The notes: a model not told the origin generated them from the letters alone. 64,000 nucleotides of DNA from Chlamydomonas reinhardtii (GCF_000002595.2 NC_057017.1:2380067-2444066); one strand, 5' to 3'. Positions 25,601 to 37,200 are shown, counted from the stretch's first letter. Made by a program: numbers and translations.

Positions 25601-28600
25601 GGTGGCACGGCGAGCGCCGACGGCATGAATGCGGCACTGGGGGTTCTGTCAGTTAAGAAGGTGGCCGAACTGCCTGCTGGCAGTGCTAGCGGTGGCGGCA
25701 CCGCCGCCGAGGGCCGCAGCGATTCTTTCCTTGCGATGATGAAGATGGGCGGCTCGCCGCTACCCATGGGCGGCGGCAAAGTCTCTGGCAACGGGCTGCC
25801 CAAGGCGGCGGTATCCAACAGCAGCTTCTTGCCGTCAGGCGACACCCACAACCGCCTCAGCAACCCCGGCGTCGCCGTGCGTGGAGAGTCCATCACGGCC
25901 GCTGCGATGCGGCTGCAGAGCGCGAGCGCCGGCGGGTTCATGCCTGGTGGCGCCGCCACGCCGCCGCCGGCAGCGGCGCAGGCAGTGCCCTCTATGTCTT
26001 CGGCCGGCGGCATTTTTGGCGAATGGCGTTGGAGCCGGAACGGCAGCACGGGCACTGGCTTGGGCATGGCAAACGGCATGGGCCCCATCCCGTCCTTCTT
26101 CGGACGCCGCGCCCCAGGCGAGGCCCAATCCACCCCCCTGCCCTTCTTTTGGGGCGGCGGGAACGCCACGCCCGGCGGCGGCCCCACGGCGCCGGGTGCT
26201 GCTACAACCTCCGGGGCCGCGGCCGTGCCTGCTACTGCCAGCAGCTGGTGGGAGGCGGAGCTGCAACGCGTGTTCCCGGTGGTGTCGCCCGAGGCGGTGC
26301 CGGGCTCGTTGCGGTCAGGTTACCCACTCAAGGTGAGGCGGTCAGCGATCAGGCTGTAGAAAGCGGGGTGGCTTGTGTAAGGATATCACGGTGAACCCCG
26401 CAACGGAAGCTGCAGCACATGCCATACACCTTACATCGAAAGTCTCCTGGCCGGTCACAGCAGCCTACATGGCAGCGCGCCAAAACACGTTTCACCGGAG
26501 CCCGCGCCGTGCTCCTGGACCTTGTATGAGTTCGGACTCCTGACAGTGCTTGCTGCTTGTGTCCTTGTTTGTTGCCCGTCCACCCGCAGAGCCTGCGCGT
26601 GCTGCTGTCCAGCGGGCGCCTGGGGCTGGTGGCGTACCGGGGCTTGCGAGTGCGCATGGGCCTGCACACCGGGCTGGAGGGTAACAGCTACATCGCCTTC
26701 AACAAGGTGCGTACCGTAGTGATACAAAGGTTTCGGGGAGCAAAGTTCGGGAGGCGGTCCCGAATCCGCTCCCGAACCTATTTAATTAATTATTTCGCCT
26801 TCTCGGTCCCGAATATAAATATCACCTTTCGGATATACTATTTTCCGGAGCGCGCGCTGCGCGCGCCTGGAGGGGGTCAAGGGGGTCTTACCACCACACG
26901 CCGGCCAGCACGCCGGCCTTACTTCGAATGCGCCATGCACGGAACCCTGAGCCACGGGGCCATTGTGCACGACACACGGTCGCATGCACCGATGCACGGA
27001 ACCCTGAGCCACGGGGCCATTGTGCACGACACACGGTCGCATGCGTGTCCGGGGCATGAAGGCGGCCTGGCCGGACTGCCGTCGGGAGTCCCGAAATTCT
27101 GGATCAGACTTGCATTTTTCGCCGACGGCCGTCCCGAATATTTAATTTCCCGAATAACTTTCAACATATATTTATACCCTGTCCCGAACATTCAAAACCC
27201 GAAACCTTTGTATCACTACGGTATGGCGGTGGTTGGTATGCAGCGCGTGCAACGAAGGTGCTTTGGTTTCATTGGACACACATGTGTACCGTGTGTGTGG
27301 CCGTGTCGGCTACACGATCACGCACTTGGGGCCGCTTAGCCGTATTCCACGCCCTCAATCCCTGCTGTTGATTGGCTGCACCCGCTGTGCCGTGTGCCGG
27401 CCGCCTCGCCCTCTGCCGCCTCCTCCTGATCTGCTGCAACAACCTGTCAACATCATCTCGTCCCTCTTAAATAAGATTCTTATACATGGAACCCCGCAGG
27501 TGGACAGCAGCTACAAGTACAGCGGCCCCTTCGCCGAGACCGCCAAGTACGCCACGACCTCGGCGCCCGGCGGCATGGTGGTACTGTCCGCGTCGGCCTT
27601 CGCCAGGTGCGGTTGGCACGTGCTGCAGGGTCTACTTGGTTGTATGTGCGGGGCTGCGTGTAATTGTTTGCATCAGCACCCCCGCGTCCCCGAGTGCTCC
27701 ATGGCCCAAGGCTGAAGTGCTTGTGACGTTGTGTCTGTATAATGGCGGCTGGTGCCAGCTGTTGCTGACGTGTGTGCCTTGTGTGCGTCGTTTCGCGACA
27801 GGCTGCGAAACAGCCTGCAGAAGAGTGACGGCGGCTCGCAGGGCGTCGTGGGCGCACGCGGGTATGTTTCTGGTGGGGCGTCAGCGCGGGTCTTGCCGGC
27901 GCGGGGCGGCGCGGCAATACCGTAGCGCCACATTGGCAGCGCTGCCCTTGCTACTACTCTCCATTGCGCTCATCGCTGCCCTGCCACTGGCGCCCGCACC
28001 GCGCCCGCATTGTGCCCTACAGGTCGCTAGTTGTGTATGCTGGACACCACGTCTTGCAGCCGGCGGCGCCCGAAGGCAACGCCGCCGCGGCGTCCAAATC
28101 CGCCGCCGCCGCGCTCTTTGGGACTGGCGTCATCGGTGGCGGCGGCGGCGATGGCCCCGTGCCCATGTCGCTGCAGTCGGCGCTGATGCGTGGTGCCAAT
28201 GCCAGCCGCCGCCAGACGGTGCAGCTCAACCTCACGCCCACGCCGCTCCTCCCCGACGACGGCCCGCCCACCACTCCCAAGGCTTCTGGCAACAGCGCAA
28301 GCACTGGCGCCGCCGCCGCCGCCGCCGGCACCACCTCCCAGCGCCAGTCTGGCGTCCTGGGGAGCATTGCCGCCGGCTTCAGCCTCAAGCGGCTCATCAG
28401 CTCGCACATGGGCGGCGGCGGGGCCGGCACAGGTGCCGCCGCGGGCGGCAACCGCAGCGGCCGTGACCGCTCCAGCGGCGGCGGCAACCGCAGCAGCCGT
28501 GACCGCGCCAGCGGCGCCGGCAACCTGCGCGGCAGCATGGGCGGCATGCGGGCGACGGTGGGCGGTCTGATTGTGACCAGCACGGTGGCTCCTGGGGAGG

Positions 28601-31140
28601 AGCTGGCTCTGTACCAGGCGGTGCCGCAGCCGCTGGTGTGTCGACTGGCGCTGTCACCGCCGCTGCGCAGCGTGCGGCTCAGCCAGGTCGGCAGCCTGGG
28701 GGCGCCCACCGGCTGCGTCACGGTGAGCTGGGGTGACGTGCGTGCGGCAGCGTAGGCAGCGTGGCAGCGTGGCAGCGGGGGCAGGCCGTCGTGTGTCGGG
28801 CGCGTGTGACGCGGCGTGTGGTCCGTGCTTTTGGGATGCACACATGACACGCGACGCCTGGGAGCTCGGGCATGGTTGTGTGCACCGCCACGACAATAAT
28901 TTACTGTACACAACACCGGTTCCTTCATCAAAACCCTGCTGTACCCCTGCCCCTAATGTAGCGATAACGGCTAGGCTCGGGCACATAACCTCCGGCCCCA
29001 CCAATCCTGTTTTCTTACGTGATTGGTTCAACGTTAACCCCACCAATCCCACACACGCGTGCCCCCAGGTGGCGTTCATGTACGTGGTGGGCGCCTCCAC
29101 GCTGCTGAACGACCTGCCCGGCCCCGCCGCGCGCGCGCTGGACCTCTTCCAGCGCCTGGCCTGCAAGCAGCTTCTGCAGACCCGCCCGCCGCCGCGCCGC
29201 CGCTCCGACACCTCCACCCTGCTCGGCCTCGCCTCCGACGCCCTCTCCACCACCAACCTCGGCGCCTACGCCAATGCCCACGCGAACGCCGCTGCTGCTG
29301 CTGCCTTCGGCGCCGCCGGCGAAGCCGCCGGCGCCGGCGGCCCGCTGCCGCAGGCGCCGCCCCCTCCTCCTGAGGCCTGGTCGGGGCTGCCGGCTGTGTG
29401 CAGCCGAGCTGGCTACCTGGTGGAGGGCGGTGAGGGTCTGGTGCTGGCGGTGTTCAGGGACCCCACCGCGGCGGTGGAGTGGGCTCTGGACTGCGTGGAG
29501 GCGTTGAAGAAGCAGGTGTGTGCGGGCTTTTGGGGGGTGTAAATACCGCCTCAACTAAGGCAAACCAGTAGCGGAGCGCAGGCACAGGGGAGGGGGGAGG
29601 GGACGGGCGTGGGGCCAGGGTGGGGTGGGTGGGAGGTCTGGTATGGCGTGGGGGTGGGGGAGGTGCGGGGCGCTGGTATGTTTTGCCGTGGAAGCAGGCA
29701 TCACTTTGCGTCGTCGTGTGCTTGATGTCGTTCTATGATGCGTCTTTGCGCCGGCCACCAACCCAGTGCGCATGAGCTTGCACCTTGCGCCTGCCGCTTC
29801 ACGCCTGTGCCGCCACCACCCGCGCGTTCGCCCCCCCTGCGGTTCCTACTGGACGTCAGCACTTCATCCTTGTGATCCAATCACTCCGCCCTTCACATGA
29901 ACGGCTACCTCCCCCTATACTGCTGTTCCTGGCTACGCCTTCACTTCTTAAATAGTCATGCATGTAACTCCCCCCCTTGTTCCGCAAGATGGTCTACCGT
30001 CTACCATTTCCTTAACTAATCATGAATGTAACCCCTCCTCAGGACTGGGAGGACGAGCTGCTGTCGCACTGGCTGTGTGAGGAGGTGCTGTCCGTGGGCG
30101 TCACCGGCGGCGGCAACCAGCCCATCACCATGGAGCTGTCGCTGCCGCCGCTGGACGAGTCGGAGGCGGGCGGCGTGCCGGGGGCGTCAGGGGCCATGCC
30201 GCCCGGCACGACGGCCGATGGATCCGACCCCGGCGCGACAGGGCTGCAGACGGCACCCGGAGCGGGCGCGGGCGAGGGGCGGAAGGCTCCCGCTTGGGCC
30301 AACGGCCGCAGCCGGCGCGGCGGGCTTGCGGTGTCGTTGGCGCCCAGCCCGGAAGCCGGAGCGGGCGGGGGCGCGGGGCCGGTGGGTGAAGGAACAGAGC
30401 CGGGCCTCAGCGTCGCTTTCCCGCCGGACGCCGAGACGGCGGCCAGACAGCACTCGAACTCCCGCGCCGGTTCCGACGCCGACTCTGGACCCGACGGTAG
30501 CGCCAGCAGGGTCCAGCGCGCCGGTCCGTCACGGCCCATCTCCGCTGTAGCGCGGCCGCGCAGCGCCGCCTTTGCGCCCACCATTGAGGCCAGTGGCGGC
30601 GGCGGCGCCGGCCCGGGGCTGGGGATGCTGCCGCGCAGCCTGAGCCGCAAGCCGTCCATGGCGCGCATGGGCGCGCGCGCCATGACGCAGCGCGTGCTGG
30701 AGCGGGGGCTGCGCATCAAGGTGGGTATTGACACGGGCCGTGCCAGCCACACGCTGACGGAGGCCAGCGGCCGCCTGAGCTACCGCGGCAAGGTGATGAA
30801 CCGGGCGTCGCGCGTGGCGGGCAAGGCCGCGCCCGGGCAGGTGCTCATCACGGAGGAGGCCTGGAGCATCGTGCTGGAGGCGCCGGAGAACCGGGTCAAC
30901 AGCAGCGACGAGGAGGCGGAGGAGGAAGACCTGCTGCTGTCGGGAGGCGGCGCACGCGGCGGCGGCGGCGGCGGGGGTGGGGAGAGCGATGGCGGCGCGC
31001 TGTCTGTGGCGGCGAGCAGCCGGCACAGTCGGTGGGCGCCGCAGAAGTGCGGGCTGGTGGGTGTGAGCCTGGGCAAGGTGGTCTTGCGCGGCGTGTCGCA
31101 GCCCGTGGAGCTCATCCAGTGCATGCGCGGCCGCGGCTGA
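19608..31140 (+). CDS. Receptor-like class III nucleotide cyclase with solute-binding-protein-like ectodomain
   Basis: Exons: 19608-19774, 19853-19967, 20255-20283, 20465-20819, 21046-22144, 22318-22777, 23002-23228, 23375-23590, 23810-23935, 24087-24154, 24347-26332, 26590-26706, 27500-27606, 27802-27861, 28023-28722, 29069-29515, 30043-31140; 2458 residues, phases consistent. Residues 1-26 are a signal peptide (RRGLLAGLLLCLAW). Residues 27-838 look extracellular, with many N-x-S/T sites and motifs of type-1 solute-binding proteins (LLYYRADVL, PADWDELEAV, FLEGRCLVTLDW). One membrane helix (839-861) is followed by RRRR. The first cyclase half has TDIQNSTTLWE and TEGDSFIVAF (metal Asp residues), a 662-residue low-complexity exon, then GLRVRMGLHTG. 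The second half has GYLVEGGEGLVLAVF, IKVGIDTG and GKVMNRASRVAG. It would make cAMP or cGMP from a surface signal. Purine choice cannot be read. Chlamydomonas is known to have a large class III cyclase family. Confidence 0.8.
26712..27223. mobile_element. MITE-like non-autonomous DNA transposon with 26-bp perfect terminal inverted repeats
   Basis: The left end (26712-26737, TACCGTAGTGATACAAAGG...) and right end (27198-27223) are exact inverted repeats over 26 bp. The TA at each outer end is compatible with a TA target duplication as used by Tc1/mariner-type elements. There is no coding capacity. The interior has many CCCGAA motifs and a 57-bp tandem duplication (26935-26991 and 26992-27048). 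The element sits in the cyclase intron between exons 12 and 13; its left end begins at the sixth intron base. Confidence 0.75.
26935..27048 (+). repeat. 57-bp tandem duplication inside the MITE
   Basis: Two nearly identical 57-bp units begin ATGCACGGAACCCTGAGCC at 26935 and 26992. Confidence 0.85.
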
Positions 31141-32192
31141 GGACTTGGGGAGCTGCAGAGATGGTCTTGCGGTCGGCCGGTTCCAGTTGGCGGATGGCAA
31201 GCTCTGCGGGCTGGAGTATTCGCTTGGCGTTGAAGGATGGCCATAAGTTGTGGTATGAAAAATGCATGCATGCGCACGAAGATTCATGGCCTGGCTCTTC
31301 GTGTCTTCTGGAACGAGGTTGCTTTCCAGGTTTGACGGTTGCACGTATGACGACGCCATTGCCGCTGTATGCCATAGACGAATGCGAGAATGCAGGTCGT
31401 GGCAGGTCACTGCCTGTTACCGCACTGACGACTTCACCTGTAGCAGTGTGCGGCGTGCCGCCTCGGCGGCTAGGATACCCGTAACGGTATACTTTAAGAT
31501 GTGGTGATTGCGGGTGATGGTGATGAACATGGAATGGCCTTGAGACGCCAGCTCCATGGTTTCACGACCACAACGCTTGACGCGTCTGAAATGGTTTGTC
31601 ATGTTGTCTTCATTATCCAAACAGCGTGACCGAGGCTGTACTAACACAGGAGGAAGGGCGGCAGTTGCGTGCCGTGCCAGATCCCAACTTGTCTGAACGA
31701 TTCACGTGATTACAGACATGGCTGCTTCGCCTATACACACAGGACACATGGGTTTCCGACGATGGGTACTGCTCCTTATATTCCTTGGAATCCAGCCGCA
31801 TGGCTGTGAATGTTTTTGCGCGCAAAGCTTCATCGTGGGCACATAGGGAGATCAGCCCAATGGCACAGAGTTGAGGTGCTGCTGGCAGATATGCAAAACT
31901 GTGGACTTGCATGTGGAGTTGGGGCCGAGGTTGGCAAGACGGGTAACGGCCCCCACTGTGTGGTGCAGTCGGTGGGCCCGCGTTGTTCACGTTATTTATG
32001 CAGAGCTGAAGGGCGGGGCCCCTCAAGCCGGCGGTGAGCGCACGGCCTTAGTGTCCTGGAGGGCACTGAAAATGCATTTACCCTTGTCATGCATAGCTAC
32101 AATTTACTTGGTAGGCTGCTAGAACCCAAGCGCAGTGCGCGATTGTGGGGGCACTGCGTGTGATGCCACCTGTTGGGCGGTCTTAGCCTTTT

Positions 32193-32197
32193 TGTAA
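32193..32197 (+). terminator. Candidate poly(A) signal TGTAA of the cyclase gene
   Basis: First obvious TGTAA downstream of the stop at 31140. The implied 3' UTR of about 1 kb is long but possible. Confidence 0.35.
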
Positions 32198-32701
32198 AGC
32201 TTCGGTAGGCATTCATACAATGTACTATTTGTTTTGGTCTTGCGTCGGTTATAATGTCACACGGAGCGGTGTCGCCCGCCCACTGGCCGGCTATGCCTTC
32301 GTGTGCTGCTTCGACAATGGGGGGTTTCCGTTTGGGCCGGAGATGGTCCTTCTTGTAATGTCACCCACACGTGGTTGCGTAGCGTGTGCTTGTGCCCTCC
32401 CTGGGTAGTGGTAGGGGAGGTGTCCGTTATCGACGATGCTTTGAAAAATGAAAATGCGAACAGAGGAACTGAGGAAGCAGACGAGCACAACGTCGTGGAG
32501 GCCTGGAGGCTGTCACAGCAGCATAGCAAGCGTGAGCCGTTCGCGGCGTTGGCTCCCGGGTCGTGCACAGCGCGGGTTCGACATGCTCAATCCGACGGAT
32601 GTTGGCCTGATTCCATACTTGACTAGCGCTATAGATTACCGGTTCCTTAGAACACTTGACACCGTCGATTGCTGAGAAAGTTTAGGAACTGTGTTCAGTG
32701 A

Positions 32702-32983
32702 ATGTCGCGCACTCCTAACAGCGGCGTGCACCTGAGCAGAGATTTTCAATACAAATCAATTGAAGCATTGTTAGATCGCATTCTGCGGCAGCCAGCTGCA
32801 GACGGTAGCGCGCGGTGTGCACAGGAGCAGCTCGAGCCGCGGGAGGGGCACCGCGATACCTGGTCGCCCTCCCCGCCGAAGACCGCTATCAGGTTTTTTA
32901 ACGACACTTTGCGGGTGGAAGCCCCTCCTCTGTCGAGCGGTCCTCCAGAGGTACCAGGTGCGCCGGCGAGGCTGTCGAAGTGA
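32702..32983 (+). CDS. Possible small orphan protein (93 aa)
   Basis: A single open frame from ATG to TGA begins MSRTPNSGVHLSRDF and contains FQYKSIEALLDRILRQ. Its composition is balanced and charged, with little of the Arg/Ala/Pro bias of chance GC-rich frames. It lies 1.5 kb after the cyclase and 335 bp before RRP46 on the same strand. No family was recognised and there is no splice evidence or close TGTAA. It could be a real small gene, a first exon or chance. Confidence 0.25.
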   Translation: MSRTPNSGVHLSRDFQYKSIEALLDRILRQPAADGSARCAQEQLEPREGHRDTWSPSPPKTAIRFFNDTLRVEAPPLSSGPPEVPGAPARLSK

Positions 32984-33318
32984 GCGATTCTCGCATGCCC
33001 TGACATGAGCTGTCGAACCCATGCGCGCTGCAGACTCTCGTGACATTCAAGCCTTGATTACATCATTTCGTGCGCTCGTGAAGCTAGCAGACGGCCAGCT
33101 TACCGGTTTCCGGGCCCGAAGGCTCGCGCGGGAGTCGCAAGTCGCAAGCAACTGAGCGCCCGGCGTTCGAGGCGCGAGCATCTATCCCTAGAATACAACA
33201 AGCCACACATCTGCGTACGCAGACCCAGTTCTGGATTTCGGCGCAATGCAGGCTACATGCGCTTAAACCACTTGTGCGTGTTTGATTGGTAAATTAATTT
33301 CCGGGTATAAAGCAGACA

Positions 33319-35153
33319 ATGGCAGACACGATGGACTTGGACAAGGCCGGGCCAGGACCAGGGTCTGCGCGCTCGAGGGGTCGGCTGCCGGCGCAGTTGA
33401 GGTGCGGGACTGTATCTGCTACTAGAACTCAAATATGGCGTACTGAAAGACTGTGACATGCACAGGACGCTCGTGTGCGAAAGGGCAGTGCTGGACCGAG
33501 CGGATGGTTCCGCCAAGTGGACGCAGGAGGGCAGCAGCGTGCTGGCCGCGGTGTATGGGCCACGGCAAGCAAAGCTACAGAAGGAGGACGCGGAAAGGGC
33601 CGTCGTAGAAGTGGTCTTCAAGCCCCGGGCGGGGTTACAAGGTGCGCGTGACACGCACCGTGCGTGTGTGTTTTGTTGAAAGGTGTCTGGCACATCGCTT
33701 TTCGCGGCTCCACGTCCCCTGTCCATGGTGTCGGGCAGTTTGCTTGCGGGAATCCCCTTACACTGTCCTGGGGCAGCAGCTATTCGGAGGGGCAGCGGTC
33801 GCTCTGCTTGCTGTTGCTTACGCTGTTGCCGTGGTGCCAATGCTGCTTCGACGCAGGCCACGAGGACCGGTCGTTAGAGCTCGAAATTCGCGGCATCCTG
33901 GAGGGCGTTATCCCGCTGGGCATGTTCCCCCGCACCAGCGTAATGGTAGTGCTGCAGGTACGGCATGCGGGAGTCGATGTCACATAGCATTGGCGGCCGA
34001 TCATGGGTGGCTTTCATACGTGGCTCATGTGGGGCGGTGCAGGAAGAGGTCCGAGACACTTGCGGCGGGTTGCATGGATTGCCCATGTGCAGCGCTTTCT
34101 TGGGGCAACGGACGCCGCGCCACATGGTGTGGCGTGCAAAGCGTCGCGTCGTGATACCGGCATACCGCTCAATACTGTTGAAAACATGCGAACGCAATTG
34201 CGAATACATCATACGCAGGTGCTCCAGGATGACGGCGGGGCGCTATCGTGCGCGCTCAATGCGGCAGCGGCAGCGCTGGTGGACGCGGGCGTGCCCCTCA
34301 ACTCCATGTTCTGTGAGTGCCGGCGGGTTGGTGGCGTGCTGGGTGGGCTGCTGACGACTCAGCCCGGATGCTGTCGGGTTGTCGACGGGGTTGACGGCGG
34401 TGTTGTGTGCGGTTGGCTGTAGACTTCACCATCCCGCTGGACTCGAAAGCTGTGCCAGCTGCTATCGTGAATGCTGCATTTTCCAATGACCGTGGCGGCT
34501 TGGTGCGTCATCTTGCCCACCCGCAGCCTCGGTCAGCTGCGTGCTGACGTCAGACAGGCGGCTGGTCCTGGACCCGGACGCGTTGGAAGAGCAGGTGGGC
34601 GGTGGCCTTGTGGGTGGGCGCGATTAGGGGCGCATGCGCAGCCATGTGGCCTGTGGCCTGTGCATCATGTTTAGGGCGCGTGTGGCACGTGCGCAGAGGC
34701 CATGCGGCTGCAGGAGGGGGTGGGGCTAGGACCCGGAAGGTGCCGAGGCAAGGCCATTGCATGCGGCTCGATTTAGGGACTCAACCTGGCACCTCTACCG
34801 TACCAACGCTACCCCATCGCCAGCCGACAACATGTCCTGACCCACAACCTCGCCTCTCCCGCCTGCCACAGGCCGCCGCCGCGCGCTTCTGTTTCACCTA
34901 CCCGCACCACTTCGACCTGACCACGGCGGTGCCAGCCGCCGCCACCGGCGCCACCACAGCCTCGCCAGGTGCCGATGACGCCTCGGCGACTGCGGTGGTG
35001 GGCGAGTCGGTTCTGGGCAGTCGCTGTGTGGGCGCCTTCAGCGGCGACGAGCTTCTGGATGCCGCGGCGCTGTGCCGGCGTGGCTGCGAGCGCGTGGCGA
35101 CGTTTGCCCGGCTCAGCCTCGCCAAGAGCCTACAGGCGGCGGGAGGCGCGTAA
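33319..35153 (+). CDS. RRP46: Exosome core subunit RRP46 (EXOSC5), RNase PH fold
   Basis: Exons: 33319-33401, 33466-33641, 33857-33957, 34219-34312, 34527-34594, 34872-35153; 267 residues, phases consistent. Family landmarks in order: RGRLPAQLR, DRADGSAKWTQEGSSVLAAV, VYGPRQAK, VVEVVFKPRAG, a middle segment ending TSVMVVLQ, the strong signature DDGGALSCALNAAAAALVDA, then SDRRLVLDPDALEEQ and a final AAAARFCFTYP strand. RRP46 is one of six RNase-PH-like ring subunits of the nuclear and cytoplasmic RNA exosome, usually not itself catalytic. The C-terminal Ala/Thr-rich tail makes it somewhat longer than the animal protein. The second Met (33331) is an alternative start, because a TATAAA lies immediately upstream of the first. 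Confidence 0.88.
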
Positions 35154-35588
35154 TGGCGACAGCAGCAGTGGCAGTGGCAGTGCCCGAGTGGTGGGGGTGA
35201 ATGGTGGCGGTATGGTGCCGTGGGGACTGCGGATGCTTGTGAGCGCTTGGTATAGTAAGAGCATAGCGCGCGGCAACACGGGGGGAAGGGGGCCCCGGAT
35301 GCTGCCGGCGTTTAGGTCGCTGGGCAGCCCGAGACAGTGCCCCGTATTGACTTGGTACTGCGTGTTCTTGAGCCTGGTGCGCGCCCCCCAATGCATTCTA
35401 GGCGCTAGGGCACGACCTTAGGACATGCAGTGGCGGTGGGGCATGGTCGGGTGACGTGAGCGGTGCGATTGTCAGGGTATCCTGCACATGGCGGCGGGTG
35501 CCATTAAGGCAGGCGGTCGGTAGGTCGGTGGCGCAACGCGGAAGCGGCTGGGCGTTGAGCAGGGGTCTTGTAGGCGTGTGGGGCCGGA

Positions 35589-35593
35589 TGTAA
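35589..35593 (+). terminator. Predicted poly(A) signal TGTAA of RRP46
   Basis: TGTAA about 435 nt after the RRP46 stop. Confidence 0.45.
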
Positions 35594-36987
35594 TCCATGC
35601 CGTTCTCGCCTGGGCAAGGGACAAGCCAGGTAGTTACTACAAGGGAAGGACCTGGGGGCCGTTTGGGCCCTATGCGTGTTGCATGGCACGGGGCCACGGT
35701 AAACAAAAGTGTGATACTTGGACAAGGCGCACGGACAAGACGCCAGGAGTCCTTAGTTTCGGGGAGTCCCACGGAGCAGCCCTCTGCGTACGCGCCGACC
35801 GTGCCAGCAAATGGCGGTAGCCACCATCGTCTGCCCCTGCAGTCCCTTCCCAGCACATTCTTCATGCAGTTGTGCACAAGTTCACTAACATTATATTAGA
35901 GAACGCATATGTACGTGCGATGTCAGGGCTTGGGCAGGGACAGATACGGGCACTGATTGGCGTGGCACGATCGTCGCTGGGCAATCCTAGCGGTGCTGAT
36001 CATCGCAGCCGTTGCTAATATCCAAGACACGCACGCCCCCATCCCCGGCGCGGAGGCGTAAGGCATGCGCGCTCTGCTTGGTCGGGCTTGGTGATAAGGA
36101 CTGATTGAATGCGGTTATGAGAGGTTTGGCCATGGGCGCCGCGCACTCCTGTTGGCGCAATTTGGTACCGTCAGATGTTTGTGTTCTTGCTTCAGAGGAC
36201 GCGGGGTGCAATGGCGTTTTACAGCATTGAGCGAGGTAAGAGCGACAGAGCGCGATGATAATTAACCGCACCCGTTTGACCGGTGCGTGTGCGTGCCAGG
36301 GGTGCGTGCGGCGAGATAAAATCACATGCGTCCCTTCAACTGTAATCGAGCGCATCTATCTGCTTGCCCAACCAATTAACCATTGGTTGGAACCAAGACA
36401 AGGGAAGGGATCGACTGTGAATTCACCGGGTGGATTGTAGGCGCAGTGCAACCGAGCAAGGAGTGACACCCGCATCACTAAAGTATTGTGCCCCCGGGGA
36501 GCTCTTCGTGAGCCCGGACTCTCGACGCCGTGCGCCTACCCAAGTGGCTCGGCAGCTGCTACAGACCGTGCCAGTTGCGCCCACTATGACACCCTCTACT
36601 GCCCCATGTTGGGGTGTCTGGGAATGCGCTGCACACTACGGGGTCGCGCCAACCTTGTTCCATCGCACCCTCAGCAATATTGTTCAACACTCCAAGCCAG
36701 AAGCCATGGCCGTAGGCCGTGGCGGCAAAACCCACATCCTGAACTGTACCATCGAAGCCACACACCTGGTCTGCCGACTAACATGCCATAGCATAGCACA
36801 CTTGCATGAAGCGGTACAAGTCGCCAAAGCACATGAACGGTACGGTACATCGGATGCTCTAGTACAAGTAGTGTACAATCACTGTATCGCGGGAGTATGT
36901 GCGTGGCACATGCAGCCTGGATGCGTAGGAATGCGCCACATCACACGCGCTTGCCAAAAAGACATACACATAGGGATACACCCCGGA

Positions 36988-36992
36988 TTACA
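36988..36992 (-). terminator. Predicted poly(A) signal of the small membrane protein gene
   Basis: TTACA on the plus strand, about 210 nt beyond the stop at 37201. Confidence 0.4.
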
Positions 36993-37200
36993 CATGCCGC
37001 AATCTGATGCCTCTCTGGTTCACACTTCCGCTCTTCAGGGCTGCAGCGCCCCTGTCTCGTATTGTACAGTGCCCACACTTCCGGGCCGAGCTTAATCTGC
37101 TGCACTTGGCAGCCCCTCTCGGCGGCAGCCTCACTCTGCGGCAGAGCCACGCACGTCCACGGCTCCCCACGGCTCCGCCCACCCCGTGCCTCCTCGGCAC

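Larger units (their letters stand above)
31141..33318. other. Cyclase 3' UTR and intergenic region before RRP46
   Basis: A TGTAA at 32193-32197 is the first clear poly(A) signal after the cyclase, about 1.05 kb from the stop. Beyond it lies one small open frame (32702-32983, listed separately). TATAAA at 33305-33310 sits only a few bases before the RRP46 ATG. Nothing else is supported. Confidence 0.4.
35154..37200. other. Convergent 3' region; no supported gene
   Basis: RRP46 3' UTR to about 35605, then about 1.4 kb without supported exons, then the 3' UTR of the minus-strand membrane protein (poly(A) signal 36988-36992). The longest frame, 36430-37095 plus, has a His/Cys/Thr-rich composition with no recognisable motif and was not accepted. 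Confidence 0.45.

Noticed and set aside
34431-34552. Alternative RRP46 exon after an acceptor at 34430 (YFTIPLDSK...)
   Set aside because: It runs into a stop and loses the conserved SVSCVLTSDRRLVLDP segment; the acceptor at 34526 restores the family sequence.
36430-37095. 221-codon plus-strand frame
   Set aside because: His/Thr/Cys-rich with no recognisable domain, lying in a convergent 3' region; treated as chance.
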